The position numbers and the translations under genes were made by a program. From the NCBI RefSeq assembly GCF_000621145.1, contig NZ_JHZB01000014.1:43690-107689 (forward strand): a DNA stretch of 64,000 bases, given 5' to 3'. How positions within the stretch are numbered: position 1 is the stretch's first letter; each line of letters opens with the position of its first letter. The notes beneath the pieces are model-generated. The model was not told where the DNA came from and did no database searches. It saw nothing but the letters and a program-made list of their open reading frames with translations. Below are positions 33,736 through 44,812 of the stretch, piece after piece. Source of the DNA: Desulfobulbus elongatus DSM 2908. GTDB taxonomy: Bacteria > Desulfobacterota > Desulfobulbia > Desulfobulbales > Desulfobulbaceae.

Positions 33736-34647
33736 TTGGCCGCCGTGCAGCGGGCGCTGACCGTCCAGGCGCCGGCGAAGATCAATCTGTCCCTCCGGGT
33801 GACCGGCCGACGCCCCGACGGCTATCACCTGCTCGCCACCTGGATGCAGAAGGTGGCCCTCTACGATACCCTCGAGTTGGCCGTCTGCTCGGAAGGCATT
33901 CATTTTCACTGCGCAGGTGCCGGCATCCCCGACGATCGGACCAATCTCGTGTACCGGGCGGCCGAACTTTTTTTGCAGGCCACCCAGGGGCGCAGAGGTG
34001 TTCCGGCAGCCGGGATCGCCATCCACCTGACCAAAAGAATACCGGTGGCCGCCGGTCTGGGAGGCGGTAGCAGCGATGCCGCCGCGACCCTCCTGGCGAT
34101 GAGCGAGTTGTTCGATTGCGCCTTGACGCCCGATGAGCTGGCCGTGCTGGGCCTGCGGTTGGGGGCGGATGTGCCGTTTTTTCTCGCCGACACCCCGGCG
34201 GCTTTTGCCACTGGAGTCGGCGAACTGCTGCGGCCGGTAGCCTCGTTGCGGGGATACTCGATCCTGCTGGTGAATCCGGGATTTCCCGTCTCCACCCGCT
34301 GGGTGTATCAGACTTTTGCATTGACAAAAAAAGAAGATGCAAGTAACCTTGCCAATTTTCAAGAAGGTGTCGTCGAGGAGGCGGTTTTTGGCGATTCTGA
34401 CGCCGTGATGGGGCCGGACACGGTTCTGGTCAATGACCTTGAGACAGTGACCAGAACCCGGTATCCGGTCATTGACCGGCTCAAGGACGAGTTGCTCCGG
34501 TGCGGCGCGGTCAGGGCGGTGATGTCCGGTTCCGGGCCCACGGTGTTCGGCCTTTTCGACGACCATGGGAAGGCGGAAGCCTGCCGTGTTGCGTGCATGC
34601 CCCGGTTTCCCGACACCTATCTGGTTGCTCCGGTTGAAGAGAAGTGA
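33736..34647 (+). CDS. ispE: 4-diphosphocytidyl-2-C-methyl-D-erythritol kinase
   Basis: The 303-residue GHMP kinase phosphorylates CDP-ME in the MEP isoprenoid pathway. The family motifs are QAPAKINLSLRVTGRRPDGY at the start, PVAAGLGGGSSDAAATL (ATP loop) and VMSGSGPTVFGLF at the C-terminus. The start is taken as TTG at 33736, five bases after GAGG; a GTG nine bases further also fits, and an upstream TTG would overlap the previous gene. Together with dxs and ispA at 51-54 kb this shows a MEP-pathway organism. Confidence 0.95.
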   Translation: MAAVQRALTVQAPAKINLSLRVTGRRPDGYHLLATWMQKVALYDTLELAVCSEGIHFHCAGAGIPDDRTNLVYRAAELFLQATQGRRGVPAAGIAIHLTKRIPVAAGLGGGSSDAAATLLAMSELFDCALTPDELAVLGLRLGADVPFFLADTPAAFATGVGELLRPVASLRGYSILLVNPGFPVSTRWVYQTFALTKKEDASNLANFQEGVVEEAVFGDSDAVMGPDTVLVNDLETVTRTRYPVIDRLKDELLRCGAVRAVMSGSGPTVFGLFDDHGKAEACRVACMPRFPDTYLVAPVEEK

Positions 34648-34681
34648 ATACACGGCCCGTTTCGTTCACCAGGCAATGGGC

Positions 34682-34756
34682 TGGGGTGTCGTCAAGCGGT
34701 AAGACACAAGGTTTTGATCCTTGCATTCGGGGGTTCGAATCCTCCCGCCCCAGCCA
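34682..34756 (+). tRNA. tRNA-Gln (anticodon TTG)
   Basis: A 75-nt cloverleaf begins TGGGGTGTCGTCAAGCGGT and ends with an encoded CCA. The anticodon stem CAAGG/CCTTG encloses TTTTGAT with anticodon TTG (34714-34716). The T arm has GGTTCGAATCC, and the acceptor pairs TGGGG with CCCCA. It closely matches bacterial tRNA-Gln. Confidence 0.96.
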
Positions 34757-34785
34757 TTTCCTTCGAAAACGGTTAAAAATAGACC

Positions 34786-35724
34786 ATGCTCAACAAGATG
34801 AAGATTTTTACCGGCAACGCCAACCCGGCCATCGCCCAGGAAATCTGTGACTATCTAGGCGTTCCCCTCGGGGCGGCCGAGGTCAAACAGTTTTCCGACG
34901 GCGAGATTTCCGTCGAGATCGGCGAAAATGTCCGCGGCGCCGACGTCTTTGTTGTTCAGCCCACCTGCACCCCGGTCAATGATCACCTCATGGAGTTGCT
35001 GATCATGATCGATGCCCTGCGCCGCGCGTCGGCCCGCAGGATCACCGCGGTCATGCCCTATTACGGCTATGCCCGCCAGGACCGCAAGGTGCGGCCCCGG
35101 GTGCCGATCACCGCCAAGGCGGTCGCAGAGATGCTCATGGTGGTCGGAACCCGCAGGGTGCTGTGCATGGATCTGCATGCCGGCCAGATTCAGGGTTTTT
35201 TCAACATCCCGGTCGATCATCTTTACGCGGCGCCCATCATCCTCAAATACATCCGCGACAGTTTCTCCGATGTGGTGATGGTGTCGCCGGATGCCGGCGG
35301 CGTGGAGCGGACCCGTGCCTTTGCCAAGCGGCTCAACGCCGGGCTGGCCATCATCGACAAGCGCCGGGAGCGGGCCAACGAATGCGAGGCCATGCACGTC
35401 ATCGGCGACGTGGCCGGCAAGACGGCCATCCTGCTTGACGACATGGTGGACACCGCCGGCACGCTGTGCGGCGGGGCGGAGATCCTGAAGGAGGTGGGGG
35501 CCAGGGAAGTGCACGCCTGCTGCTCCCACGCGGTGCTTTCCGGCCCGGCGGTCGAGCGGATCGCCAAATCCTGCCTGAAATCCCTGTTGGTGACCAATTC
35601 CATCCCGCTCAAGGAAGAGGCCGGGCAGTGCGACAAAATCACCGTCTTGTCCGTGGGGCCATTGCTGGGCGAGGCAATCCGCAGAATCCACAATGAGGAT
35701 TCCGTCAGTTATTTATTTGTTTGA
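34786..35724 (+). CDS. prs: Ribose-phosphate pyrophosphokinase (PRPP synthase)
   Basis: The 312-residue enzyme makes PRPP from ribose-5-phosphate and ATP for nucleotide, His and Trp synthesis. The motifs are [33 protein letters not shown] (ATP loop), [27 protein letters not shown] and the PRPP-binding [13 protein letters not shown]. Start ATG at 34786; the alternative ATG four codons later would also give a normal length. It lies just after tRNA-Gln and before rplY in the classic order ispE-tRNA-prs-rplY-pth. Confidence 0.97.
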   Translation: MLNKMKIFTGNANPAIAQEICDYLGVPLGAAEVKQFSDGEISVEIGENVRGADVFVVQPTCTPVNDHLMELLIMIDALRRASARRITAVMPYYGYARQDRKVRPRVPITAKAVAEMLMVVGTRRVLCMDLHAGQIQGFFNIPVDHLYAAPIILKYIRDSFSDVVMVSPDAGGVERTRAFAKRLNAGLAIIDKRRERANECEAMHVIGDVAGKTAILLDDMVDTAGTLCGGAEILKEVGAREVHACCSHAVLSGPAVERIAKSCLKSLLVTNSIPLKEEAGQCDKITVLSVGPLLGEAIRRIHNEDSVSYLFV

Positions 35725-35777
35725 ATTCGATTTCTACTAACGAGTTGGTTGAGTCCCGGAGAAAAGGGGAGGTTTGC

Positions 35778-36335
35778 ATGTTACAGGTACGTATGGATTC
35801 CAAGGTGCGCACGGTTTTTGGCAAGGGCCCGATGCGGCAGTTGCGGATGAGCGAGATCACACCCGCCAACCTTTACAGCGGTGGCACTCCTCCGGTTTCT
35901 CTTCAATTCGAAACGCCGAAACTGTACAAGAATCTTCTTTTCATCCATGGCCGCAATGCGGTGATCACGCTCAAAGTGGAAGGCGATAACGTCGATGAGC
36001 GGCACGTGCTGGTCCAGGAAATCCAGAAGGATCCCACCACCGGCCATCTGCTCCACGTCGATTTTCTCGAGATCGATCTGCAGAAAACCGGCAAGTTTAT
36101 CGTGCCGATCGAGTATGTCGGCACCGCCAAGGGCGTCGATCTGGGTGGCGAACTGCACGTGTACAAAAATGTGGTGCATCTGCGCGGCTGTCCGCTCGAT
36201 ATCCCTGATGTCATCCGTGTCGACATCACCCCGCTGGAGCAGGGCGGCCCTGGTCTGACCTTTGGCGATCTGCCCCTCCCGGCCAATGTCGAAATGCTGG
36301 AAAAGCCCGGCGTGACCTGCGTGGCTGTTCAATAA
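35778..36335 (+). CDS. rplY: 50S ribosomal protein L25/TL5/Ctc
   Basis: The 185-residue protein has the N-terminal L25 5S-rRNA-binding domain (to about 95) followed by the TL5-type C-terminal beta domain (LQKTGKFIVPIEYVGTAKGV, HLRGCPLDIPDVIRVDITPL), so it is the long CTC form. The ATG at 35778 is fixed by GGGGAGG five bases upstream. A strong terminator follows 46 bp beyond the stop. Confidence 0.93.
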   Translation: MLQVRMDSKVRTVFGKGPMRQLRMSEITPANLYSGGTPPVSLQFETPKLYKNLLFIHGRNAVITLKVEGDNVDERHVLVQEIQKDPTTGHLLHVDFLEIDLQKTGKFIVPIEYVGTAKGVDLGGELHVYKNVVHLRGCPLDIPDVIRVDITPLEQGGPGLTFGDLPLPANVEMLEKPGVTCVAVQ

Positions 36336-36381
36336 CGCTTTTGCTTTTTTGACAGCAACTGGCTGTTGTTTGTGTCACCGA

Positions 36382-36413
36382 CGAGCCGAAGGATTCTTTC
36401 GGCTCGTTTTTTT
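36382..36413 (+). terminator. Rho-independent terminator after rplY
   Basis: A 9-bp stem CGAGCCGAA / TTCGGCTCG with a seven-base loop is followed by seven Ts. It ends the prs-rplY unit 20 bp before pth, so pth either has read-through or its own promoter in this short gap. Confidence 0.93.
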
Positions 36414-36433
36414 ATTGTTTCCTGTATGTTGCC

Positions 36434-37024
36434 ATGGCGGATCGGCGATTTTTACTTGCGGGCCTCGGCAATCCGGGCCGGGAATACCATCTGACGCGGC
36501 ATAACATCGGTTTTTTGTGCATCGATCACTTGGCCGACAGCCACGGCTGGCGGATCGATTCTCTGAAAATGCAGGGGCTCTACTGCCAGGGGCGGCTGGC
36601 GGGCACCCAGATTTTTCTGGTGAAGCCGCAAACCTACATGAACCGCTCCGGCGAGTGCATCCGCTCTTTTCTCGATTACTTCAAGATCCCCCCGGAACAC
36701 CTTCTCGTGCTGCATGACGATATCGACCTCGCGCCCGGCCGGATCAAACTGGTGGCCCGGGGCGGCGCCGGCGGTCATAACGGTATCCGCTCCATCATCC
36801 GGCACCTCGGCACCCAGGAATTCGCCCGGATGAAAATCGGTATCGGCCGCCCTCAGGTGAATCCCAAAGGTGGAGGCCAGCCGGTCGACCAGTTTGTCCT
36901 GTCGCGCATGAGCGACGACGAACGCGCCCTATTCGACCAGCGCCAATCTGTGATCGTCGAGGCGATCGAACTGTTTGTCCGCGAGGGAATCGACACCTGT
37001 ATGAACCGGATCAACAGGCGGTGA
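36434..37024 (+). CDS. pth: Peptidyl-tRNA hydrolase
   Basis: The 196-residue enzyme releases peptide from peptidyl-tRNA that drops off ribosomes. The motifs include GLGNPGREY (Asn13), TRHNIGF (catalytic His23), KPQTYMNRSGE, LLVLHDDIDLAPGRIKL and GGAGGHNGIRSI. The ATG has no strong ribosome-binding site. The position after rplY is typical for bacteria. Confidence 0.96.
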   Translation: MADRRFLLAGLGNPGREYHLTRHNIGFLCIDHLADSHGWRIDSLKMQGLYCQGRLAGTQIFLVKPQTYMNRSGECIRSFLDYFKIPPEHLLVLHDDIDLAPGRIKLVARGGAGGHNGIRSIIRHLGTQEFARMKIGIGRPQVNPKGGGQPVDQFVLSRMSDDERALFDQRQSVIVEAIELFVREGIDTCMNRINRR

Positions 37025-37144
37025 CGAGGGGCGGAGACTTTTCCGCCTTCCCGTGTCGTGCCTTTGCGGACGGCACCCGCCGTCTCCTTTTTGACCGTGT
37101 CCCTTTTGACCGCGCATCATTCCTCCGTCAAACAGAGACAACCT

Positions 37145-37173
37145 TTGCCAAAAATGAAAAAATATGGTAGTAT
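37145..37173 (+). promoter_or_regulatory. Candidate sigma-70 promoter for carD
   Basis: TTGCCA (37145-37150) and TAGTAT (37168-37173) are 17 bases apart in a locally AT-rich stretch, 70 bp before the carD start. Five of six and four of six consensus bases match. Confidence 0.5.
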
Positions 37174-37242
37174 AGTATTTTAAGAATGCGCTCAGCAGCA
37201 TTTGCCGGCCGGCGCAGGTCTCTCTAGTTTTTGGAGGAGCAT

Positions 37243-37722
37243 GTGTTTGCAGAAGGTGACATGGCTGTCTATCCAGCCCACGGCGTCGGGCTCATCGAGG
37301 CCATAGAAACACAAACCATTGGCGGGGTTGACCAGCGGTTTTACGTGCTGAAGATTCTGGACAACGATATGACGATCATGATCCCGATCGCCACCAGTGC
37401 CAAGTTCGGCCTGCGGGCGATCATCTCCCGGGACGACGTGCCCAAGGTCATCGACATTCTGAAGGAGCGCGATGTCAAGATCACGGCCCAGACCTGGAAT
37501 CGCCGGTATCGCGAGTACATGGAGAAGATCAAGACCGGCTCGGTATTTGAGGTGGCCGTGGTGCTGCGGGATCTTTTCCTGCTGAAGGAGGACAAGGACC
37601 TTTCCTACGGCGAACGGAAGATGCTGGATACCGCCAAGAATCTGCTGGTCAAGGAGCTGTCGCTCGCCAAGCAGACGGAAGAAGCGAACATAGAACAACA
37701 GATCGAGAAACTCTTTTGCTGA
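37243..37722 (+). CDS. CarD/CdnL-family transcription regulator
   Basis: The 159-residue protein has the CarD_CdnL_TRCF RNA-polymerase-interacting Tudor-like domain (FAEGDMAVYPAHGVGLIEAIE) and a helical C-terminal domain (RRYREYMEKIKTGSVFEVAVVLRDLFL, LSYGERKMLDTAKNLLVKE). CarD/CdnL proteins bind the RNAP beta subunit and stabilise open promoter complexes, notably at rRNA promoters. The GTG at 37243 is chosen because GGAGG lies five bases upstream. It is followed after 22 bp by the pseudouridine-synthase gene. Confidence 0.93.
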   Translation: MFAEGDMAVYPAHGVGLIEAIETQTIGGVDQRFYVLKILDNDMTIMIPIATSAKFGLRAIISRDDVPKVIDILKERDVKITAQTWNRRYREYMEKIKTGSVFEVAVVLRDLFLLKEDKDLSYGERKMLDTAKNLLVKELSLAKQTEEANIEQQIEKLFC

Positions 37723-37744
37723 CGTTTTTCGTCACGCGCCTCCC

Positions 37745-38728
37745 ATGACCGGCCCTGAGAAGAACGGAGCGCCGGCGCCGGACGGCGGCGATCCGGCCGC
37801 TTCAGCGGCCGTTTTTGTCACCACCCCTGCCGATGCCGGTCAGCGGCTCGATCATTTTTTAACCGGCACCTATCCGGAATACACCCGTTCCGCACTCAAC
37901 AAGCTGATCGGCACGTCCCATGTGCTGGTCGACGGTCGCCGGGTCAAAGCCGGCCATCGTCTGCGGACGAACGAAACCGTCACCGTCGTTCTGCCGCCAC
38001 CGTCACTGCCCGAACTCACGCCGGAACAGATCGATTTCACGGTACTGTATGAGGACGCTCATCTCCTCGTCATCAGCAAGCCGCCCGGACTGGTGGTGCA
38101 TCCCGCCGGCGGCCACCGCAGCGGCACCCTGGTGCACGGCCTGCTCCATCTGTGCAGGGAGTTGCCCGCAGCGGATGCCGGCCGGCCGGGCATCGTGCAT
38201 CGGCTGGACAAGGACACCTCGGGGGTGATGCTGGTGGCGAAGACGGAGATCGCTTTGCGCTCGCTGATGGCCGATTTCAAGGACCGCAGGATCCGCAAGA
38301 CCTATCATGCCCTGCTGGTGCGCTGCCCCAAGGAAAACGAGGGCAGGGTGGTGGCCCCCATCGGCCGGCACCCGGTCGACCGCAAAAAGATGGCTGTCCG
38401 GCCCGTGCACGGGAAATACGCCGCCACCAACTGGCGGGTGCTCGAACGGTTCGCCAACGGCTGGTGTTGGGCGGAGATCGGGATCGAGACCGGCCGGACC
38501 CATCAGATCCGGGTCCACATGGCCTCGATCAAGGCGCCGGTTGCCGGCGACACGCTCTACGGAGGGGCGGTGGACCGCCGCGCCGCCATCAGGCCGCGCC
38601 GCCAGATGCTGCACGCCAGCACCCTGCGGTTCCGGCATCCAGTCACCGGCGAGGCGTTCTGCTGCACGGCTCCGCTGGCCGAGGACATGCAAGCCGTGTT
38701 GACCGCACTCCGCGAGGCCGGCACATGA
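37745..38728 (+). CDS. RluA/RluD-family 23S rRNA pseudouridine synthase
   Basis: The 327-residue enzyme has an N-terminal S4 RNA-binding domain (about 33-80; AGQRLDHFLTG) and the catalytic fold with Asp155 in IVHRLDKDTSG, KPPGLVVHPAGG and GRTHQIRVHMAS. These are RluD-like features, predicting modification of 23S rRNA, though the exact sites cannot be read from sequence. A roughly 25-residue low-complexity N-terminal extension precedes S4. Its stop overlaps the coaE start by four bases. Confidence 0.92.
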   Translation: MTGPEKNGAPAPDGGDPAASAAVFVTTPADAGQRLDHFLTGTYPEYTRSALNKLIGTSHVLVDGRRVKAGHRLRTNETVTVVLPPPSLPELTPEQIDFTVLYEDAHLLVISKPPGLVVHPAGGHRSGTLVHGLLHLCRELPAADAGRPGIVHRLDKDTSGVMLVAKTEIALRSLMADFKDRRIRKTYHALLVRCPKENEGRVVAPIGRHPVDRKKMAVRPVHGKYAATNWRVLERFANGWCWAEIGIETGRTHQIRVHMASIKAPVAGDTLYGGAVDRRAAIRPRRQMLHASTLRFRHPVTGEAFCCTAPLAEDMQAVLTALREAGT

Positions 38729-39330
38729 CTCCCTTTCTCCTCGGCATCACCGGCGGCATCGGCTCGGGAAAAAGTTGCGTGGGACGCCTGCTGGCCAGCT
38801 ACTGCCTGGTGCCGCTCATCGATATCGATCAGTGTTGCCGGCGGCTGCTCGATCTTGACCAGCCGGGCTGGCACGCGCTGCGGTCGGTCTTTGGCCGGAC
38901 GTTCTTCCAGCGCGACGGTTCGGTGGACCGGGTGGCGCTCCGGCGGCACATCTTCGGGGACGCCGGCATCCGCCGGCAGGTCGACTGCCTTCTCCACCCC
39001 CTGGCGCGCGAGGCGCTCCGGACAGAGGTCGGCCGTCAGCATGTCCGGTTGGTCCTGGCCGAGATTCCCCTCCTGTACGAGGCCGGCTGGCGGGACGAGG
39101 TCGACGAGGTGCTGGTGGTCTATGCCCGGCGCGGCGCCCGCTGCTGCCGGATCATGCAGCGCGACGGCGTGACGCGGCGGGAAGCGGCGCAGGCCATCGC
39201 CGCGCAGATGAGCCTTGAGGAAAAAGCCGCGCGCGCCGAGTTGATGATCGACAACAGCGGCCGGTGGATAGAGAGCCGTGACCGGGTCGTTTCCCTGGGA
39301 AATGAGCTGTCGCAACGGTTTTGGGGCTGA
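38725..39330 (+). CDS. coaE: Dephospho-CoA kinase
   Basis: The 201-residue P-loop kinase performs the last step of CoA synthesis. It has GITGGIGSGKS near the N-terminus, IDIDQCCRRLLD (the usual IDAD substrate motif), a lid region with EIPLLYEAGW, and a C-terminal helix. The start ATG overlaps the preceding stop (ATGA), so expression is coupled to the pseudouridine synthase. Confidence 0.94.
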   Translation: MTPFLLGITGGIGSGKSCVGRLLASYCLVPLIDIDQCCRRLLDLDQPGWHALRSVFGRTFFQRDGSVDRVALRRHIFGDAGIRRQVDCLLHPLAREALRTEVGRQHVRLVLAEIPLLYEAGWRDEVDEVLVVYARRGARCCRIMQRDGVTRREAAQAIAAQMSLEEKAARAELMIDNSGRWIESRDRVVSLGNELSQRFWG

Positions 39331-39689
39331 TTTTGCCAAGAAAAATCTTGACAGCGGACCGGGAAACAAATATCTAACAGGAACTCTCAGCAGACCGGTA
39401 TAGCGTCTGTCGCTTTTTTGCTCTGCTATTTCACGCTGAAAAATATACTCGATTCCTTGAATCGCGCCCGATGCGCTGCCCGATGCAGGTGCATCAACTG
39501 GATACCTGTTTGTCGCAAGGTCTGTCCCGCCTTTCCCATCCAGTCAACCTCGGTACCCTGGCCCACACAGAGAACAAGAAGGCAAGTTCCCTTTGCCGCT
39601 GCTTAATTCCCTATTACACTATCCCATAATGACAGATGATACCCTTCGGCGGTTTATCGTGTTGACCACCTTGGAGGAACAACCGGTCC
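39331..39689 (+). promoter_or_regulatory. Long leader of rho with promoter and C-rich, G-poor tract
   Basis: The 359-bp region carries a likely promoter: TTGACA at 39348-39353 and TATCTA at 39371-39376, 17 bases apart. It also has a C-over-G bubble at 39521-39570 (23 C against 8 G in 50 nt), the hallmark of a rut site. This fits autogenous attenuation of rho by Rho, as known in E. coli. GGAGGA lies about 12 bases before the rho ATG. A 62-codon TTG-started frame in the leader is not convincing as a gene. Confidence 0.55.
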
Positions 39690-40937
39690 ATGAATCCCAC
39701 TGAGCTCAAGAACAAGAAAATAAAAGATTTGGTCAGTCTTGCCGCGTCTCTCAATATCGAGGGCTACAGTAACATGACCAAGCAGGAACTGATCTTCGCC
39801 ATCCTCAAGGAGCAGGCCGATGAGGACGGCAAGTTGCGGGGCAGCGGTGTCCTGGAGATCCTGCAGGATGGATTCGGTTTCCTGCGCGCGCCGGACTACA
39901 ACTACCTGCCCGGTCCGGACGATATCTATGTCTCGCCCTCGCAGATCCGCCGCCTCAACCTGCGCACCGGCGACACCGTGGAAGGCGAGGTGCGGGCGCC
40001 CAAGGACAACGAGCGCTATTTCGCCCTGCTCAAGGTCGACACCATCAACTATGAGTTGCCGGAGGCGGCGAAGAACAAGACCGCCTTCATCAACCTGACC
40101 CCCCTGCACCCGGAGCAGTTGATCGATCTGGAAACCACGCCGGACAACCTGTCCATGCGGGTGCTCAACATCACCGCCCCGCTCGGCAAGGGGCAGCGCG
40201 GGCTGATCGTGGCGCCGCCCCGGACCGGCAAGACGGTGCTGATGCAGAAGATCGCCAACTCGATCGTCGCCAACCACAAGGAGATCATCCTCATTGTCCT
40301 GCTCATCGACGAGCGGCCGGAAGAGGTCACCGACATGAAGCGCAGCGTCGCCGCCGAGGTGGTCAGTTCCACCTTCGACGAACCGCCGCAGCGCCACATC
40401 CAGGTGGCGGAGATGGTGATCCAGAAGGCGCAGCGCCTAGTGGAGCACAAGAAGGACGTGGTCATCCTCCTCGACTCCATCACCCGCCTGGCCAGGGCCT
40501 ACAACACGGTCACCCCGGCCTCGGGCAAGATTCTGTCCGGCGGTGTCGAAGCCAATGCCCTGCACCGGCCGAAACGGTTTTTCGGGGCCGCCCGCAATGT
40601 CGAGGAGGGCGGCAGCCTGACCATCCTGGCCACGGCCCTGATCGATACCGGCAGCCGCATGGACGAGGTCATCTTCGAGGAGTTCAAGGGCACCGGCAAC
40701 ATGGAGATCGTGCTCGACCGCAAGATGGCCAACCGGCGCATCTATCCCGCCATCGACATCCAAAAGTCGGGGACCCGCAAGGAGGACCTGCTCCTGCCGC
40801 CCGAGGAACTCAACCGTATCTGGATTCTGCGCAAGCTGCTCTCTTCGATGAACCCCGCCGACGCCATGGAATTTCTCCTCGATAAAATGAGCCAGACCAA
40901 GACCAATCAGGAGTTTTTCGCTTCCATGAACCGGTAG
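39690..40937 (+). CDS. rho: Transcription termination factor Rho
   Basis: The 415-residue hexameric RNA helicase has the N-terminal helical and cold-shock RNA-binding domains ([36 protein letters not shown]), Walker A ([17 protein letters not shown]), Walker B ([16 protein letters not shown]), the Q loop (SGGVEANAL) and the arginine-finger region ([17 protein letters not shown]). There is no extra acidic insertion; the length equals the typical proteobacterial protein. It heads the rho-rpmE-prfA-prmC-murA set. Confidence 0.98.
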   Translation: MNPTELKNKKIKDLVSLAASLNIEGYSNMTKQELIFAILKEQADEDGKLRGSGVLEILQDGFGFLRAPDYNYLPGPDDIYVSPSQIRRLNLRTGDTVEGEVRAPKDNERYFALLKVDTINYELPEAAKNKTAFINLTPLHPEQLIDLETTPDNLSMRVLNITAPLGKGQRGLIVAPPRTGKTVLMQKIANSIVANHKEIILIVLLIDERPEEVTDMKRSVAAEVVSSTFDEPPQRHIQVAEMVIQKAQRLVEHKKDVVILLDSITRLARAYNTVTPASGKILSGGVEANALHRPKRFFGAARNVEEGGSLTILATALIDTGSRMDEVIFEEFKGTGNMEIVLDRKMANRRIYPAIDIQKSGTRKEDLLLPPEELNRIWILRKLLSSMNPADAMEFLLDKMSQTKTNQEFFASMNR

Positions 40938-41033
40938 CGCCTGTTTTTTCTTTGAAGAAGTGACGAAAAAAGATATATTCCCGCTTTTTGATTATTCTGC
41001 ATCGAGACCATTTTTGCCCAAGGAGTGTGTGCC

Positions 41034-41252
41034 ATGAAATCGGATACCCATCCCACCTATCATAAAGTGACCGCCGTCTGCGCCTGCGGCAACGAGTTCG
41101 AACTCGGTTCCGTGCTGAGCGAGGTACGGGTCGAAATCTGTTCCGCCTGCCATCCCTTCTTCACGGGCAAGCAGAAACTGATCGATACCGCCGGGCGGAT
41201 TGAGAAGTTCAAGAAGAAATATGCGGGCTACCAGGGCAGCAAAAAGAAATAA
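41034..41252 (+). CDS. rpmE: 50S ribosomal protein L31, zinc-binding form
   Basis: The 72-residue protein starts [20 protein letters not shown] and has the zinc-ribbon cysteines CAC and CSAC followed by [20 protein letters not shown], the L31 signature. AAGGAG lies eight bases before the ATG. The C+ form needs zinc; a zinc-independent paralogue may exist elsewhere. The 240-bp gap to prfA contains a hairpin (CCCGG-AAAA-CCGGG near 41322) but no T run. Confidence 0.96.
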   Translation: MKSDTHPTYHKVTAVCACGNEFELGSVLSEVRVEICSACHPFFTGKQKLIDTAGRIEKFKKKYAGYQGSKKK

Positions 41253-41492
41253 GACGGTCGTTGCCCTTTTTTCTTTTTCCCCTCCTGATCCCGGCTCTCT
41301 CGCCAGCCGTTGCGCGTCCCGGAAAACCGGGCACGCGGCGGGTGCCTGAGGTGCCGGGACACGAGGGATTTTCTTTTTCCGCTTAAGGCCGGCCGTTTTC
41401 GCCAACAACGGTGGCAACGGCACAGTGGGCTTTGTTCCGTCCTTTCTGGATGATGTGGTTCTCTCCTTTCCCGGAGTCCGTGCAGGGCAGGC

Positions 41493-42563
41493 ATGTTTGA
41501 CAATCTCCGCGACATCGACGAAAAGCTGGACGCGCTGGAGCGGCAGCTGTCCGACCCGCAGCTGGTGACCGACCAGCAGCGCTACCGGGAGGTGGTCCGC
41601 GAACATGCCCAGGTCGCCAGAATCGCCGAACTGTACGCGGCCTATACCTCGGTCTGCGTCCAGATTCGCGATAGCCAGGAACTGATCCGTACCGAGCAGG
41701 ACGATCCCGACCTGGTGGCCCTGGCCAAAGCGGAACTGGAGGAGTTGGCCTGCAAGCAGGCGGAACTGGAGAAGGCGATCCGCATCCGTCTGCTGCCCAA
41801 GGACCCGAACGACGAAAAGAACATTTTTCTGGAGATCAGGGCCGGGACCGGCGGCGACGAGGCCGCCCTGTTCGTGGCCGACCTCTTCCGCATGTACAGC
41901 CGCTATGCCGAAATGCAGGGCTGGCGGGTCGAAGTGATGAGTTCCAATCCCATCGGCATCGGCGGCTTCAAGGAGATCATCGCCCTGATCAGCGGCCAGC
42001 AGGTCTATTCCCGTCTGAAGTACGAATCCGGGGTACACCGGGTGCAACGGGTGCCGGACACCGAAACCCAGGGCCGCATCCACACCTCGGCGGTGACCGT
42101 GGCCATCATCCCCGAGGCCGAGGAGGTGGACCTCCACATCGAGCCCAACGAACTGAAATTCGATGTGTACCGTTCCTCCGGTCCGGGCGGCCAATCGGTC
42201 AACACCACCGACTCCGCCGTCCGGGTCACTCACCTGCCCACCGGCCTGGTGGTCACCTGTCAGGACGAGAAATCCCAGCACAAGAACAAGGCCAAGGCGT
42301 TGCAGGTCCTGCGCGCCCGCCTGCTCGACCGGATGGAGCAGGAGCGGCACGACCGGATCTCCGAGGAGCGGAAGAGCCAGGTCGGCTCCGGCGACCGCAG
42401 CGAGCGGATTCGCACCTACAATTTTCCCCAGGGCCGGGTCACCGATCACCGCATCAATCTGACCATCTACCGCCTGGATCAGGTGATGGCCGGCATGCTC
42501 GACGACGTCATCGTGCCGCTCATCACCCACTATCAGACCGAAGCCCTCAAATCGGTCCACTGA
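41493..42563 (+). CDS. prfA: Peptide chain release factor 1
   Basis: The 356-residue factor reads UAA/UAG and releases the finished protein. It has the GGQ motif in [20 protein letters not shown] and the RF1-type PxT anticodon-like motif in [15 protein letters not shown], which distinguishes it from RF2 (SPF). The N-terminal helical domain and C-terminal [15 protein letters not shown] stretch are normal. The methyltransferase that modifies its glutamine is encoded next, 11 bp downstream. Confidence 0.97.
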   Translation: MFDNLRDIDEKLDALERQLSDPQLVTDQQRYREVVREHAQVARIAELYAAYTSVCVQIRDSQELIRTEQDDPDLVALAKAELEELACKQAELEKAIRIRLLPKDPNDEKNIFLEIRAGTGGDEAALFVADLFRMYSRYAEMQGWRVEVMSSNPIGIGGFKEIIALISGQQVYSRLKYESGVHRVQRVPDTETQGRIHTSAVTVAIIPEAEEVDLHIEPNELKFDVYRSSGPGGQSVNTTDSAVRVTHLPTGLVVTCQDEKSQHKNKAKALQVLRARLLDRMEQERHDRISEERKSQVGSGDRSERIRTYNFPQGRVTDHRINLTIYRLDQVMAGMLDDVIVPLITHYQTEALKSVH

Positions 42564-42574
42564 CCGGCGGCCCG

Positions 42575-43429
42575 ATGCGGATCGATGCCCTGTTGGCCGA
42601 CGCGGCCGCCCGGCTGGCCGCCGCCGGCATCGCCGATGCGGCCCCGGACGCCCGCCTGCTCCTGCAACATGTCACGGGCTTGAGCCGGAGCCAGTTGGTG
42701 CTGCGCGCCGACCAGGACGTGGACGAAACGGTCCTGGCCCGGTATCGGGAACTGCTGGCCCGCCGGTGCCAGCGGATTCCCCTCCAGCACCTGACCGGCT
42801 CACAGGAGTTCTGGTCGCTCGATTTCGCGGTATCGCCGGCGGTGCTCATTCCCCGTCCCGAGACCGAATTTCTCCTGGAGCAGGTGCTGGCCACCTGCAC
42901 GGGCGGCACAATAACCCGAGCCCTCGATCTCTGCACCGGCAGCGGGGTGATCGCGGTGGTTCTGGCCAGGGAACTGGGATGCCCCGTGGTGGCCGCCGAC
43001 ATTGCCGAGGCCGCGCTACGGGTGGCGCAGGAAAACAGCGTTCGGCATGGGACCGTTGACCGGGTTCTGCCCCTGTGCTGCGATCTGTTTGCCGCCCTGA
43101 CGCCCTGCGCTGTCTTCGACCTGATCGTCAGCAATCCACCCTATGTCGCCGAAGAGGAGATCGACGGCCTGGAGCCGGAGGTCGGCCGGGCCGAGCCCCG
43201 GCTGGCCCTGTCGGGTGGTCCGGGCGGGATGGGCTGCATCGAACGGATCGCCGCAGAGGCCCGGCACCACCTGCGTCCCGGTGGCTGGCTTTTTTTGGAG
43301 ATCGGCGCCGATCAGGGCGAAAGGGTCGACCGTCTTTTCCGGTCGGCCGTGCCCGGCTATGGTCAGGTCCGGGTCATCGACGATTGGGCCGGCCGACCGC
43401 GGGTGCTGCGGGCGCGCCACGAACCGTAA
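42575..43429 (+). CDS. prmC: Release-factor glutamine methyltransferase
   Basis: The 284-residue SAM-dependent enzyme methylates the glutamine of the release-factor GGQ motif. It has an N-terminal helical domain, LIPRPETEFLLEQ, the SAM loop ALDLCTGSGVIAVVLA and the catalytic NPPYV. The context directly after prfA is standard. ATG start at 42575. Confidence 0.96.
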   Translation: MRIDALLADAAARLAAAGIADAAPDARLLLQHVTGLSRSQLVLRADQDVDETVLARYRELLARRCQRIPLQHLTGSQEFWSLDFAVSPAVLIPRPETEFLLEQVLATCTGGTITRALDLCTGSGVIAVVLARELGCPVVAADIAEAALRVAQENSVRHGTVDRVLPLCCDLFAALTPCAVFDLIVSNPPYVAEEEIDGLEPEVGRAEPRLALSGGPGGMGCIERIAAEARHHLRPGGWLFLEIGADQGERVDRLFRSAVPGYGQVRVIDDWAGRPRVLRARHEP

Positions 43430-43495
43430 CCTCGGCCGCGGGGCGTTTTTCGGTGCCGCCGCGTCCTGTCTTGTTTTTTTCACCAGACACACCTT

Positions 43496-44812
<1,317 letters not shown>

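Noticed and set aside
39418..39606. 62-codon frame in the rho leader as a leader peptide gene
   Set aside because: It begins with TTG without a ribosome-binding site, and its composition is that of random translation.
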